Assembly: GCA_016192455.1 (NCBI GenBank)
Contig: JACPUC010000010.1
Span: forward strand, 62,001-126,000
DNA length: 64,000 bases
Direction of reading: 5' to 3'
From: Candidatus Tectimicrobiota bacterium
Lineage (GTDB): Bacteria > JACPUC01
The stretch's first letter is position 1; each line of letters opens with the position of its first letter. A program made the translations under genes and the position numbers. Of this stretch, positions 17,196-27,317 are shown piece after piece. The notes under the pieces were generated by a model. The model searched no databases and was not told where the DNA came from. It saw nothing but the letters and a program-made list of their open reading frames with translations.

Positions 17196-17650
17196 TCGAT
17201 GATGCGCGCAAAGATCGCGTCAAGCTCCTTCGCCATCGTATCCAGCGCCGCATTCTGATACGGCGCGAACACCTCGGAGGGCGTCCGGTACGAAACGGTG
17301 GCGGTGCCGTCGGGATTTTCGGTCACGTAGAGGCGCAGCGGTGCTTCGATGCCCGCCCGCGCGTCGGCCCGCAGCATACGGACCGCGAAGTCGGGACGGA
17401 AGACCATGAACACCTGGTTGCCGGGGATGGTGACCCCGATCGAGCGGGCGCCGTTCTGGGCGTTCGCCAGGCAGACGAGCCCCATTTTGTGGGCGGAGAT
17501 GGCGCGCTCCAGATCAGCCGTGAAGGCGGCGAAGGGTTTGGTGCCGCGGTGGGTTTCCCGCGCCCTCGCCTTGGCCGGGAACAGCCCCGTCACCACGCAC
17601 GTCGCAGCAAGAAGCAGCAGGCCGATGATCCGGCAACTGCGAACCCTCAT
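17180..17650 (-). CDS. Exported DUF302-family protein
   Basis: The product is 156 aa. A signal peptide (IIGLLLLAATCVVTGLFPAKARA) precedes a DUF302 domain, recognisable from FAAFTADLERAISAHKMGLV, the IPGNQVFMVFRPDFAVRML stretch and the late RLYVTENPDGTATVSYRTPS strands. Members of the family are small periplasmic or cytoplasmic proteins of unknown function, often near sulfur or redox genes. Its last codons form one arm of a 15-bp inverted repeat. Confidence 0.75.
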   Translation of the reverse strand: MRVRSCRIIGLLLLAATCVVTGLFPAKARARETHRGTKPFAAFTADLERAISAHKMGLVCLANAQNGARSIGVTIPGNQVFMVFRPDFAVRMLRADARAGIEAPLRLYVTENPDGTATVSYRTPSEVFAPYQNAALDTMAKELDAIFARIIESALR

Positions 17651-17963
17651 GAAGCCTCCCTTCTTTCCCTTGCATCATTCCTGTTGTACGACGCGCGCTC
17701 TGGGTGACGCTTCGGTCCCGCGCTAAGGGTCCCCCCGGACCCGGCAGGCAGCCGATGCCCTCAAGCGCCTCAGCATATTCCTAGCACGCCGTGGTTCCGG
17801 GTGTCGACCGTTCCGCCCCGACGTGCTCTCAGGATGCCCGGCGGAGGGACGCCGTTGCGCAGCCCGACGTCGGTCGGTATCATGGCTGCCAGCGGGGAAA
17901 CATCCCTGAAGCAAGGGAGGCGCCGAACTTTGGAGGCAAGAGACCTCCGAGAAGGGAGGAACC

Positions 17964-18257
17964 ATGCCAACGTACATCACGCTCTTCCGTTACACCCAGC
18001 AGGGGATCGAGAAGATCAAGGAGAGTCCAGCACGGCTTGACCGGGCCAAGCAGATGGTAAAAGCCGCCGGTGGTGAGATCAAAGCCTTCTATCTCACCCT
18101 GGGGACCTACGACATCGTCACGATCAGTGAAGCGCCGAACGATGCAGCATATGCCAAGATCATGCTGACCCTCGCCGCGGCCGGAGCCGTCCGCTCGGAG
18201 ACGCTGCATGCCTTCTCGGAAGCGGAGTACCGGAAGCTCATCGGAGAGCTACCCTAG
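17964..18257 (+). CDS. GYD-domain protein
   Basis: The product is 97 aa and matches the GYD family: MPTYITLFRYTQQGIEKIKE at the start, then GGEIKAFYLTLGTYDIVTIS, in which the usual GxYD motif reads GTYD. These ferredoxin-like folds occur as single-domain proteins near carboxylase and decarboxylase genes; their biochemical role is unsettled. GAAGGGAGG precedes the ATG. It lies 270 bp upstream of a UbiD gene on the same strand. Confidence 0.8.
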   Translation: MPTYITLFRYTQQGIEKIKESPARLDRAKQMVKAAGGEIKAFYLTLGTYDIVTISEAPNDAAYAKIMLTLAAAGAVRSETLHAFSEAEYRKLIGELP

Positions 18258-18527
18258 GTTGTGAACCAGAGAGGATGAGCCAGGCGGCAGGCGCGGGAAC
18301 CACGGCGTCTCCCTCAGCCGTTCTTCGAGACCGCATCACCACGCGGCATGGAAACCTCCATGCTGCTTGGCACCCCGGCGCGAAACGCCGCGGCGAAGCT
18401 TTCGGCGGCGGCCGGGTGGGGTAGCTCGGCGCCTGCATGCGGGCGGTGCGCGCGGCGATCGTCGAGCGTCTCCCCCGCAACGTTCAACGTTCCCCGTCGC
18501 GCCTTTAGGGATGAAAGGGAACCGGAC

Positions 18528-19886
18528 ATGGAATACGATCTGCGCGCGGCGCTCAGGCAATATCAGCAGGTGGGCGAGCTCGTCAGCATCGGCAAAGAGA
18601 TCGACCCCAGGTATGAACTCTCGGCGGTGCTCTGGAAGCTACGCCAGGGCCCGGCCGTCTGCTTCGAGAAGGTGAAAGGCTCGCCCTTCCGCGTCGTGGG
18701 GAACGTCATCAACACCCGGCGCAAGCTCGCCATTGCCCTGGGGATCGACGAGAGCGAGGTCCTGACGCATGGCGTGGAAGCCTTGGAGAACCCGCTGCCG
18801 TGCGAGACCCTGGGCGACGCCCCCTGCAAGGAGGTGAAGATCACCCCGGTTCCCGACCTGAGCAGAATCCTGCCCATCCCGAACGTCTCGGAGCATGACG
18901 GCGGCCCCTACATCACCGCCGGCATCGCCGTTGCCCGGCATCCGGAGACCGGCCAGCGCAACTACTCCATCCACCGCATGCAGTTCCACGGCGGCAACGT
19001 CTGCGGCATCAGCCTGGCGCCGACGCATCTGAGCAAGATCGCCCAGAGCTGCCGGGCCTTAAAAAAGCCCCTCGAGCTGGCGATCTCGATCGGCAATCAC
19101 CCGGTGATCTGCTTCGCCGCATGCATGTACGTGCCGTCGGGCCATGACGAGCTGGAGGTGGCGGGCGGCATGCTGGGCAAGCCGGTGCAGCTCGTGAAAT
19201 GCGAGACGGTGGACCTCGAGGTGCCGGCGGCTTCGGAGATCGTGCTGGAGGGCGAGCTCTGCTACGACGATGTGCGCGACGAAGGCCCCTTCGGCGAGTT
19301 CCACGGCGCCTATGCCGCCCAGGGTCGCAAGCCGACGTTCCACGTCAAGGCCGTCACGCACCGCAAGGATGCGCTCTACCAGACCATCGTCGGCAGCATC
19401 CACCCCGAGCACCTCTTCCTCACCGGCATGCCGCGAGCCATGACCCTCTACCGCGCTCTCAAGGTAGCCAACCCGCGCATTCAGGATATCGCCATGACTA
19501 ACGGCGGTTGCGGCCTCTTCCACGCCGCTATCTCGGTGAAGAACCCCTCCGAGGGGGAGGGCAAGCGCGTCATTTTCAATGCCTTCGGGGTGAATGACCT
19601 GCTGAAGAAGGTGACCGTGGTCGATGACGACATCGACGTGCACGACCCCGTGCAGGTGGAGTGGGCGACGGCCACGCGCATGCACGCCGACCGCGACGTC
19701 TTCATCGTCCCGCACGTGAAGGCCAGCCCCGCCGATCCCCTCAATGAGAACCTCCTCATCTCAAAGATGGGGATTGACGCCACGAAACCACGCACCGATA
19801 ACCCGGAGCGCTTCAAGTTCGCCTTCGTCCCGAAGAGCGTCTACGCCGAGGTGGAGAAGAACTGGGAGAGCTACGTGAAGGGATGA
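18528..19886 (+). CDS. UbiD-family decarboxylase (paralogue 1)
   Basis: The product is 452 aa. UbiD enzymes use prenylated FMN to carboxylate or decarboxylate aromatic or unsaturated acids. Conserved elements include GGPYITAGIAVARHPETG, the arginine in NYSIHRMQFHG, the glutamate-rich segment EIVLEGEL...EGPFGEFHG, and the late VVDDDIDVHDPVQVEWATATR segment. The glutamates of the EGPFGE motif and the upstream Arg are kept, so catalysis is likely. ATG 18528 was chosen because homology starts there; a longer in-frame start at 18348 is unsupported. The gene follows a GYD gene, and a TTGACA promoter for the HyuA gene lies downstream. Confidence 0.88.
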   Translation: MEYDLRAALRQYQQVGELVSIGKEIDPRYELSAVLWKLRQGPAVCFEKVKGSPFRVVGNVINTRRKLAIALGIDESEVLTHGVEALENPLPCETLGDAPCKEVKITPVPDLSRILPIPNVSEHDGGPYITAGIAVARHPETGQRNYSIHRMQFHGGNVCGISLAPTHLSKIAQSCRALKKPLELAISIGNHPVICFAACMYVPSGHDELEVAGGMLGKPVQLVKCETVDLEVPAASEIVLEGELCYDDVRDEGPFGEFHGAYAAQGRKPTFHVKAVTHRKDALYQTIVGSIHPEHLFLTGMPRAMTLYRALKVANPRIQDIAMTNGGCGLFHAAISVKNPSEGEGKRVIFNAFGVNDLLKKVTVVDDDIDVHDPVQVEWATATRMHADRDVFIVPHVKASPADPLNENLLISKMGIDATKPRTDNPERFKFAFVPKSVYAEVEKNWESYVKG

Positions 19887-20018
19887 GGTGGGGCGGCGGC
19901 GCCGGACACTCGGCCGCACCGTCTCGTCGTCTCACGCCATATTCCGGCTGCCGCTTGCAATCGCAGCGATCGGGCGGGGGGACCATCTTCCCTCGCCCGC
20001 CGGCGCTCCGCCCCCTGC

Positions 20019-20047
20019 TTGACACGGTGCGACGCCGATCGCATACT
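20019..20047 (+). promoter_or_regulatory. Promoter of the first HyuA-HyuB module
   Basis: A consensus TTGACA (20019-20024), a 17-base spacer and CATACT (20042-20047) lie 67 bases before the HyuA start. The remainder of the 227-bp gap after the UbiD gene shows nothing else. Confidence 0.55.
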
Positions 20048-20113
20048 CGCCGCACATTCCGGAGAGCATCCTCCTGTCGCGTCGCCGTACCACCCACCTG
20101 AAAGCGCGCCTCC

Positions 20114-22234
20114 ATGGGGTACGCAGTCGGAATTGACATCGGCGGCACGTTCACCGACCTCGTCATGTACGGCGACACAAACCGCCTGCTGATCACCGGC
20201 AAGGTGCTGACGACGCCGGAGAACCCGGCCCTGGGCGCCCTGGAGGGCTTGCGGCGGCTGATGGAGCGCGCCGGCATCGGCGGCCGGGAGATCGAGGTCG
20301 TGGTGCACGGCACCACGCTGGTGGCGAACGCCATCGTCGAACGCAAGGGGGCCACGACCGGCCTCCTTACCACGAACGGCTTCCGCGATATCATCGAGAC
20401 CCGCCGCGAGAAGCGCTACGACCTCTACGACCTCTCCGCTCAGTTCCCCGAGCCCCTGGTCCCGCGCTCGCGGCGCCTCGGGGTTCCCGAGCGCATCGCC
20501 GCCGATGGCGCCATCCTGCAACCCCTCGACAGCCAAGCCGCCGGCGCCGCCGTCGACACGCTGCTGGCGCGCGGCGTCGAGTCCGTGGCCATCTGTCTGC
20601 TCCACGCCTACCGCAATCCCACCCACGAACAGGCCCTGCGCGACCTCCTGGCGGCGCGCGCGGCTCATCTCACGGTCTCGCTCTCCTCGGAGGTGGACCC
20701 CGAGCTCCGCGAGTACGAGCGCTTCTCCACCACCGTCTGCAACGCCTACACGCAACCCGTCATGGCTCGCTACCTGCGCGAGCTGCAGGAGGGCCTGTGG
20801 GCCGCCGGGGTCAGGGCGCCCCTGCACATCATGCTCTCCAGCGGCGGCATCACCACCCCCGCCGTGGCGGCGCGCTTTCCGGTGCGCATCCTCGAGTCGG
20901 GACCGGTGGGCGGCGTACTGGCGGCGGCCCACGTCGGGCGCTCCGCCGGCTCGTCGTCCCTGCTCTCCTTCGACATGGGCGGCACGACCGCCAAGCTCTC
21001 CTTCATCGAAGGCTCGACCCCCACCCTGCTGACGGAGTTCGAGGTTGACCGGGCCTACCGCTTTAAGAAGGGGAGCGGCCTGGTGGTGCGCGTGCCGGTG
21101 GTGGACATCGTCGAGATCGGCGCCGGAGGGGGGAGTATCGCCCAGGTCGGCGGCATGGGACTGCTGAAGGTGGGGCCGGAGAGCGCCGGGTCACGTCCGG
21201 GGCCCGCCTGCTATGGCTTCGGCGGGGTGCTGCCGACGGTCACCGATGCCGATCTCCTCCTGGGCTACATCAACCCGGAGCGCTTCCTGGGAGGCAGGAT
21301 GCCGTTGAACCGCGCCGCCGCCCACCAGGCCATCGAGACGCGCCTCGGCAAACCCCTGGGGATGGAGGCGATCGAGGCGGCCTGGGGCATCCACCGGGTG
21401 GTCAACGAGAACATGGTGAACGCGGCGCGCATCTACATGGCCGAGAAGGGGCGCGACCCGAAGCGCTACGACCTGATCGCCTTCGGCGGCGCGGGTCCCA
21501 TCCATGCCGCCTGGCTGGCGCGCAAGCTGGGAATTGCGCGGGTCACCGTGCCGCCGCGCGCCGGCGTCGCTTCGGCGCTGGGCTTCCTCGTCACCCCCCT
21601 GTCGTTCGACTTCGTGCGCACCTACGTGACCGGGATCGCCGGCGTCGACTGGAGCCACCTGAACCAGCTCTACGCCACGATGGAGGCGGAAGCCCGCGGC
21701 ATGCTCGGCGCCGCCGGCATCGCCGAGCGTGACATCACGCTGCGGCGATACGCGGAGATGCGCTACGTCGGGCAAGGACGGGAGATCTTCGTGCCGCTGC
21801 CTGCCGGCCCCTATGGGCCCGCTGCGCAGCCAGCCCTGACGCAGGCGTTCGATGCGGCCTATGCCGGCATTTACACGCAGACGAATCCGGGGCAAGCCAT
21901 CGAAGCGATCAACTGGCGGCTGCTGGCCAGCGGCCCCACGCCGCGGCGCGCCTTGATCTCCCCCCTGCTCCCCGCCGACGCCGCCAGGAAACCGGGCGCG
22001 GCGCGCCCCGTCGACTACCGCAAGGTGTACCTCGGCGAGGGGATGGGAGGCGAAGGGGTGGGGTTCTGCGAGTGCGCCGTCTATGATCGCGCCACCCTCC
22101 CCGCGGGGGCGCGGATCAGCGGACCGGCCCTGGTGGAAGAGGAGGATACGGTCACCCTCCTGGGGCCGGAGACGAAGGCGGAGATCGACGCCTTCTCCAA
22201 CATCGTCATCACCATCCACACTCACGCGAGGTAA
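20114..22234 (+). CDS. Hydantoinase/oxoprolinase-type subunit A (HyuA), copy 1
   Basis: The product is 706 aa. The N-terminus has the ASKHA phosphate-binding signature GIDIGGTFTDLVMYG. It is followed by VVHGTTLVANAIVERKGATT, the LLSFDMGGTTAKLSF phosphate 2 motif, GAGGGSIA, and AFGGAGPIHAAWLARKLGI, all typical of HyuA, 5-oxoprolinase, acetone carboxylase beta and acetophenone carboxylase subunits. It would couple ATP hydrolysis to ring opening or carboxylation together with the HyuB encoded five bases downstream. Which of these reactions it performs cannot be told. Confidence 0.88.
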   Translation: MGYAVGIDIGGTFTDLVMYGDTNRLLITGKVLTTPENPALGALEGLRRLMERAGIGGREIEVVVHGTTLVANAIVERKGATTGLLTTNGFRDIIETRREKRYDLYDLSAQFPEPLVPRSRRLGVPERIAADGAILQPLDSQAAGAAVDTLLARGVESVAICLLHAYRNPTHEQALRDLLAARAAHLTVSLSSEVDPELREYERFSTTVCNAYTQPVMARYLRELQEGLWAAGVRAPLHIMLSSGGITTPAVAARFPVRILESGPVGGVLAAAHVGRSAGSSSLLSFDMGGTTAKLSFIEGSTPTLLTEFEVDRAYRFKKGSGLVVRVPVVDIVEIGAGGGSIAQVGGMGLLKVGPESAGSRPGPACYGFGGVLPTVTDADLLLGYINPERFLGGRMPLNRAAAHQAIETRLGKPLGMEAIEAAWGIHRVVNENMVNAARIYMAEKGRDPKRYDLIAFGGAGPIHAAWLARKLGIARVTVPPRAGVASALGFLVTPLSFDFVRTYVTGIAGVDWSHLNQLYATMEAEARGMLGAAGIAERDITLRRYAEMRYVGQGREIFVPLPAGPYGPAAQPALTQAFDAAYAGIYTQTNPGQAIEAINWRLLASGPTPRRALISPLLPADAARKPGAARPVDYRKVYLGEGMGGEGVGFCECAVYDRATLPAGARISGPALVEEEDTVTLLGPETKAEIDAFSNIVITIHTHAR

Positions 22235-22239
22235 GGCGC

Positions 22240-23937
22240 GTGTACGATGCCGTGACCTTGGAGGTGCTCTGGAACCGCGTCATCGCCATCTGCGAGGAGC
22301 AGGCGCGCTCGCTCTTCAACGCCTCCTTCTCGACCATCGTGGGCGAGAGCGAGGACTTCGCCAGCGCCCTCTACGACGCCCGCGGCAACCTCCTGGCCCA
22401 GGCGGCGAGCAGCGGCACCGTCGGTATGATGATGGGGATGACGAAAGGCATCAAGGCGTTCCTGCGCAAGATTCCGGCGGCGGCGCTGCAGCCCGGCGAC
22501 GCCCTCATTGCGAACGATCCCTGGCTGCTGTCGGGACACAAGTACGACGTCACCATCGCCTCGCCGGTGTTCCGAAGCGGCGTTCTCATCGGCTTCACGG
22601 CCACCACGCTGCACGCCACCGACATCGGCGGCATCGGCTTCTCCGCCGCCTCGCGGCAGGTCTTCGACGAGGGGCTCACCATCCCGATCATGAAGATCGT
22701 CAAGGCCGGGAGGCCGAACGAGGAGCTCCTCGAGATCATCCGCGAAAACGTCCGCGAGCCCGACCAGGTGATCGCCGACTTCTTCGCGCAGCTTGCCGCG
22801 AACACGCTCGGCAGCCAGAAGCTCCTCGACTTCATGAGCGACTATGATCTCCCCACCCTCGAGCCGCTCGCCGCGGCGATCGTGGACCGCACCGAGCAGG
22901 CCATGCGCGCGGCCATCGCGGCGCTGCCCGATGGCGTCTTCACCTCCACGGTGGATTTCGACGGCTATGAAGCGCCGCTGCGCATCGTCGCCACGGTGCG
23001 CATCAGCGGCGACGAGATGACGGTTGATTTCGCCGGCACCTCGCCGCAGGTGCCGCGTGGCATCAACAGCGTCCTGAACGTCACCGAAGCCTACACAGTG
23101 CACGCCATCAAGTGCGCCCTGGCGCCGGACATCCCCAACACCGAGGGGACCTTCCGCCCCATCCGCGTCCTGGCGCCGGAGGGCTGCCTGCTGAACGCCC
23201 GGCGGCCCGCCGCGGTGATGGCCCGGCACGTCCTCGTGCTCTTCATCTCGGCGGCGGTCTTCGGCGCCCTGGCGCACGCCGTACCGGAGAAGGTCATCGC
23301 CGAAAGCGGCCACCGCATGATCCATGCCCTGAGCGGCATGGCTCCTTCCGGCGAGCCGTTCATCTACTGGTTCCTCGTCAGTTGCGGCGTGGGAGCCACG
23401 GCCGCGCACGACGGCCTCTCCGGCACCAACTTCCCGGCCGCCGTCGGCACGGTTCCAGTCGAGATGATCGAGACGGTATCGCCGGTCTTCATCGAGAGGA
23501 AGGAGCTGCTCCTCGACTCCGGCGGGCCGGGCACGTTCCGCGGCGGCTGCGATCAGGAGGTGGTCTTCCGCATCCACTCGCGGGAGGCCGCGACGCTCTC
23601 GGCGATGTACGACCGCCTCCTCTTCCCGGCGCGGGGCTACGCCGGGGGCGGGGCGGGAAGGCCGGGCCGCTTCAGGATTCGGGGCGCCGCCGGAGAGCGC
23701 GCTCCAGGAGGGAAGGAGCGCTGCTCCATCGCGCCGGGGGAGACGGCGGCGGTTTGCGGGGGTGGCGGCGGCGGCTATGGGCCAGCCGAGCGGCGGGACC
23801 CCGAGCGGGTGCGCCGCGACGTCGAGGATGGCCTGGTGTCGCCGGAAGCCGCCCGCGCCGTCTACCGCGTCGTTCTCGATCCCGAATCCCTGGCGATCAA
23901 CTGGCAAGCCACCACGATGCTTCGCGCGCAGGGGTGA
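22240..23937 (+). CDS. Hydantoinase/oxoprolinase-type subunit B (HyuB), copy 1
   Basis: The product is 565 aa, starting at GTG 22240 five bases after the HyuA stop, so the two are one transcript. HyuB hallmarks include SFSTIVGESEDFASALYDARGNLLAQ, here shortened to EDFASALYDARGNLLAQ, and DALIANDPWLLSGHKYDVT, FAGTSPQVPRGINSV and the glycine-rich end GGGGGGYG. The length is normal. It should form the second subunit of the ATP-dependent hydrolase or carboxylase. A solute-binding protein gene follows on the same strand and may deliver the substrate. Confidence 0.88.
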   Translation: MYDAVTLEVLWNRVIAICEEQARSLFNASFSTIVGESEDFASALYDARGNLLAQAASSGTVGMMMGMTKGIKAFLRKIPAAALQPGDALIANDPWLLSGHKYDVTIASPVFRSGVLIGFTATTLHATDIGGIGFSAASRQVFDEGLTIPIMKIVKAGRPNEELLEIIRENVREPDQVIADFFAQLAANTLGSQKLLDFMSDYDLPTLEPLAAAIVDRTEQAMRAAIAALPDGVFTSTVDFDGYEAPLRIVATVRISGDEMTVDFAGTSPQVPRGINSVLNVTEAYTVHAIKCALAPDIPNTEGTFRPIRVLAPEGCLLNARRPAAVMARHVLVLFISAAVFGALAHAVPEKVIAESGHRMIHALSGMAPSGEPFIYWFLVSCGVGATAAHDGLSGTNFPAAVGTVPVEMIETVSPVFIERKELLLDSGGPGTFRGGCDQEVVFRIHSREAATLSAMYDRLLFPARGYAGGGAGRPGRFRIRGAAGERAPGGKERCSIAPGETAAVCGGGGGGYGPAERRDPERVRRDVEDGLVSPEAARAVYRVVLDPESLAINWQATTMLRAQG

Positions 23938-24028
23938 GGGGCGCGCCATGGCGCACCGCGCCCCCGCTGCCCGCCGTTTCGTCACTCGCCTACGTCCAGA
24001 AGCAGCGCCGTCTGGAGGAGGGTCAGTC

Positions 24029-25030
24029 ATGCAGCACAGGTCGCTCGGGAGGGTGCGGAGGATCAGCGGCGCTGGGCTGGCGCTGCTGGCGTTCGTCCTT
24101 GCCGTCGTGGCGAGCGTCGCGGCCGTGGAGGAGGTGAAGGTCGGCCACCAGCCGACGATCACCACCGCGCCGGTCTACATCGCCGTGGAGAACCGCTACT
24201 TCGCGGAGGAGGGGCTGAATGTTCAGGTGACCGCCTTTGCGTCCAGCGGCAAGCAGATGCCGGCTCTCGCCACGGGGCTGCTCGACGTCGGCACCGGCGC
24301 TCCGGGAGCGGCGCTCTTCAATGCCATCGCGCAAGGGATGGACTTCAAGGTCGTCGCCGATAAGGGGCAGATCCGACCCGGCATGTCGGCCGGCGGCCTG
24401 ATGGTGCGCCAGGACCTCTGGGACTCCGGGGAGGTCCGCTCCCCCAAGGATATGGTCGGCCGCCGCATCCTCTCCTATGCGCCCGGAATTCAGATCGACA
24501 TCCTGATCATCGAGACCCTGAAGAAGTACGGCGCCCAGTGGAAGCCGGAGAACCGCATCTACATGCCGCCGCCGAAGATCATCAGCGCCTTCCAAACCAA
24601 AGTCGTGGACATCGCCACCGCCGTCGAGCCCTGGATCACCCGCACCCAACGCGCCGGGTTGGGGAAAATTTTGATCTCCTACGAAGACCTCGAGCTGACG
24701 CGGGACGCCCAGATCGGCGTGACGATTTACTCCGGCGCCTTCTCCAGGACGCGCAAGGAGGCGGCGAAGAAGTTCATGAAGGCGTACGTCAAAGGGGTGC
24801 GCTTCTACACGGAGCACGGCTTGAAGAACCCCGAGGTGACGAAAATCCTCACCAAGCACACCAAGGTGCCGGTGGAGGACATCGCCGCGACGATCCCGTT
24901 CTACCTCGACAAGGATGGGCGGCCGAACGTTTCGAGCATCATGCGCTTCCAGGACTGGTTCTTTGATAACGGCTACACGAAGAAGAAAGTGCCGCAGGAG
25001 CAGATCATCGACCTGAGCTTCCTGAACTGA
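24029..25030 (+). CDS. NMT1/TauA-like solute-binding protein
   Basis: The product is 333 aa with a signal peptide (GLALLAFVLAVVASVAAVEE) and the NMT1 start VKVGHQPTITTAPVYIAVENRYF, of which VGHQPTITTAPVYIA is the conserved core. It continues with EEGLNVQVTAFASSGKQMPALATG and closes with the helical FMKAYVKGVRFYTEHGLK region. GGAGGAGG lies 10 bases before ATG 24029. It sits between two HyuA-HyuB modules on the same strand. No permease or ATPase genes lie beside it. It is more distant from the other two NMT1-type proteins of the window than they are from each other. Confidence 0.82.
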   Translation: MQHRSLGRVRRISGAGLALLAFVLAVVASVAAVEEVKVGHQPTITTAPVYIAVENRYFAEEGLNVQVTAFASSGKQMPALATGLLDVGTGAPGAALFNAIAQGMDFKVVADKGQIRPGMSAGGLMVRQDLWDSGEVRSPKDMVGRRILSYAPGIQIDILIIETLKKYGAQWKPENRIYMPPPKIISAFQTKVVDIATAVEPWITRTQRAGLGKILISYEDLELTRDAQIGVTIYSGAFSRTRKEAAKKFMKAYVKGVRFYTEHGLKNPEVTKILTKHTKVPVEDIAATIPFYLDKDGRPNVSSIMRFQDWFFDNGYTKKKVPQEQIIDLSFLN

Positions 25031-25192
25031 GCGATCACGGTGGGGCGCGGCCGGCGGGGCGGCGCCTTCGCTCCGCCGCGGCCCGCGCGCCGCGCGAGTT
25101 TCTGAACACCCTCGCTGCTCGGTGCGCCTGCCGGCGCTCCCCGCTGGCGCGACCGCACCGGTGGGGGAGCCGCGTCGTCTGTGGTGCCGCCC

Positions 25193-27259
25193 ATGAGCTT
25201 GCGGATCAGCGTTGATACGGGCGGGACGTTCACCGATTTCGTCTGCCTCGACGACAGCGGCGAGGCTCAGGTGACGAAGATCCTGAGCCTCCCCGAGAAC
25301 CCCGCCGCAGCTGTGTTCGCCGGCTTGCGCCAGATTGCCGCGGCACGCGGTCTGCCCCTGTCGGAGCTGCTGGCCTCGACGACGAACCTGTTTTTCGGCA
25401 CGACCCTCGGCACGAACGCCGTCCTCACCGGCACGGGCGCGCGGCTGGGCCTGCTGACCACGAAGGGGTTCCGCGACCTCCTGGAGATGCGGCGGGGGAC
25501 GCGGGACCACCTCTACGACAACAAGACGCCTCCCCCGTCTCCCCTCGTTCCCCGCTACCTGCGCCTCCCCATCACCGAGCGCGTTGACGCCGCCGGCGAG
25601 GTGATCATCCCCTTGCGCGCGGAGGATGTCGCGCAGGCCTGCGCCACGCTGCGGCGCGAGGAGGCCGAGGCCGTCGCCGTCGCCTTCCTGCACGCCTACT
25701 GCAACCCGAAGCACGAGCGCGAGGCGGCGGCGCTCCTCGCCCGGCTCTGGCCGCAGGCGTTCCTCAGCCTCTCCAGCGAGGTCGCCCCGGCCATCGGCAT
25801 CTACGAGCGCACCTCCACCACCGTCTTAAACGCTTACTGCGGGCCGCTCATGCAGCGCTTCGTCGGCCGCCTCCAGGAGGAGCTGCGCGGCGCCGGTTTC
25901 GGCGGCTCCGCCCTGGTCATGCAATCGAACGGCGGTATGATCTCGCCCGCCGACGCCGGCCGGTTCGCCGCGCGCACGATCCTCTCGGGTCCTGCGGCGG
26001 GGGCCATGGCGGGCCGCGCCTTGGCGCGGCAGACCGGCATCGACACCTGCATCACCCTGGATATGGGGGGGACGAGCACCGACGTCTGCCTCATCGAAGC
26101 GGGCGAGCCGATCGTCACCACCGAGGCGCGCCTCGGGGCGGGACGCTATCGGCTGAACCTGCCGACGCTCGACATCCATACCATCGGCGCCGGCGGCGGC
26201 AGCATCGCCTGGCTCGACCGCGGCGGCCTCCTGCACGTCGGCCCGCAGAGCGCCGGGGCGCAGCCCGGCCCGGCCTGCTACGGCCGCGGCGGCAGGCGGC
26301 CGACGGTCACGGACGCTAATGTCCTGCTCGGCTGCATCGCCCCCGAGCGCTTCTTCGGGGGGAGGATGCAGCTCGATTCGCAGGCCGCCCGGCGCGCCAT
26401 CGAGGAGGAGGTGGCCGGAGCGCTCGGTCTCGATGCGGCGGCGGCGGCGTTCGGGATCATCACCGTCGTGAATACCAACATGGCCGCCGCCGTGCGCGAG
26501 GTGTCGCTCGACCGCGGCTACGATCCGCGCGACTTCGCGCTCGTCGTCGGCGGCGGCGCGGGGCCGCTGCACGCCTGCGCGGTGGCGCGGGAGATCGGCA
26601 TTCCCCGCATCGTCGTGCCGCGCGACGCCTCGGCGTTCAGCGCCCACGGCATGCTGGCCACCGACCTCCGGCACGATTTCGTGGCGACGTTCACCGGGCC
26701 CCTCGACGGCAGCTCCGCCAAGGCGCTGCCGCAGACCTTCGCGGAGCTGCGGCGACAGGCCCACGCGCAACTCGAAGCCGACGGCGTGCCGGAGTCAGGC
26801 CGGCAGCTCGTGCCGTCGCTGGACCTGCGCTACAAGGGCCAGTACCACGAGCTCACCGTGCCGCTGGCTGCCGGCGATGCCGAGAGCGGCGCGTTCCCCG
26901 CCACCGCGGGCGCCTTCCACAGCCGCCACGAGCAGCGCTACGGCTACGCGGTGAAAGAGGATGCCATCGAGATCGTCAACCTGCGGCTCCTCGCCATCGG
27001 CTGCCTGCCGAAGACCGCCGCGCCGGCGAAGGCCGCCCGCGCGCCGTCCACCTTGGCTTCTCCCAGCGGCATGAGAGCGGTCTACCTGGACCGGCGCGGC
27101 GGCTTCCGCGAGGTGCCCCTCTACGATGGCGCGCTGCTTCACCCCGGTTTCACGGCCAACGGCCCGGCCCTCATCGCGCAGCCCTTCACCACCATTCTCG
27201 TCGCCGTCGACTACACGGTGCAGGTCGATCCCTACGGCAACTACCTCCTGTGGCGTTGA
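25193..27259 (+). CDS. Hydantoinase/oxoprolinase-type subunit A (HyuA), copy 2
   Basis: The product is 688 aa with the ASKHA motif SVDTGGTFTDFVCLDD, then FFGTTLGTNAVLTGTGARLG, CITLDMGGTSTDVCLIE, GAGGGSIAW and VVGGGAGPLHACAVAREIG. These match the HyuA/5-oxoprolinase/acetone carboxylase family. The start ATG 25193 was chosen; a GTG twelve bases upstream is also possible. It is clearly distinct in sequence from copy 1, so the two modules probably act on different substrates instead of being recent duplicates. HyuB copy 2 follows after a 58-bp gap. Confidence 0.87.
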   Translation: MSLRISVDTGGTFTDFVCLDDSGEAQVTKILSLPENPAAAVFAGLRQIAAARGLPLSELLASTTNLFFGTTLGTNAVLTGTGARLGLLTTKGFRDLLEMRRGTRDHLYDNKTPPPSPLVPRYLRLPITERVDAAGEVIIPLRAEDVAQACATLRREEAEAVAVAFLHAYCNPKHEREAAALLARLWPQAFLSLSSEVAPAIGIYERTSTTVLNAYCGPLMQRFVGRLQEELRGAGFGGSALVMQSNGGMISPADAGRFAARTILSGPAAGAMAGRALARQTGIDTCITLDMGGTSTDVCLIEAGEPIVTTEARLGAGRYRLNLPTLDIHTIGAGGGSIAWLDRGGLLHVGPQSAGAQPGPACYGRGGRRPTVTDANVLLGCIAPERFFGGRMQLDSQAARRAIEEEVAGALGLDAAAAAFGIITVVNTNMAAAVREVSLDRGYDPRDFALVVGGGAGPLHACAVAREIGIPRIVVPRDASAFSAHGMLATDLRHDFVATFTGPLDGSSAKALPQTFAELRRQAHAQLEADGVPESGRQLVPSLDLRYKGQYHELTVPLAAGDAESGAFPATAGAFHSRHEQRYGYAVKEDAIEIVNLRLLAIGCLPKTAAPAKAARAPSTLASPSGMRAVYLDRRGGFREVPLYDGALLHPGFTANGPALIAQPFTTILVAVDYTVQVDPYGNYLLWR

Positions 27260-27317
27260 AGAAGCGCGTCGGGCCCTTCTCGGCGGAAGGCCCGCCGCGC
27301 ATGGAGCGGCTATCCCC

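Noticed and set aside
22222-24165. A 647-codon minus-strand open frame opposite HyuB
   Set aside because: It mirrors the HyuB coding sequence and has no recognisable protein features.
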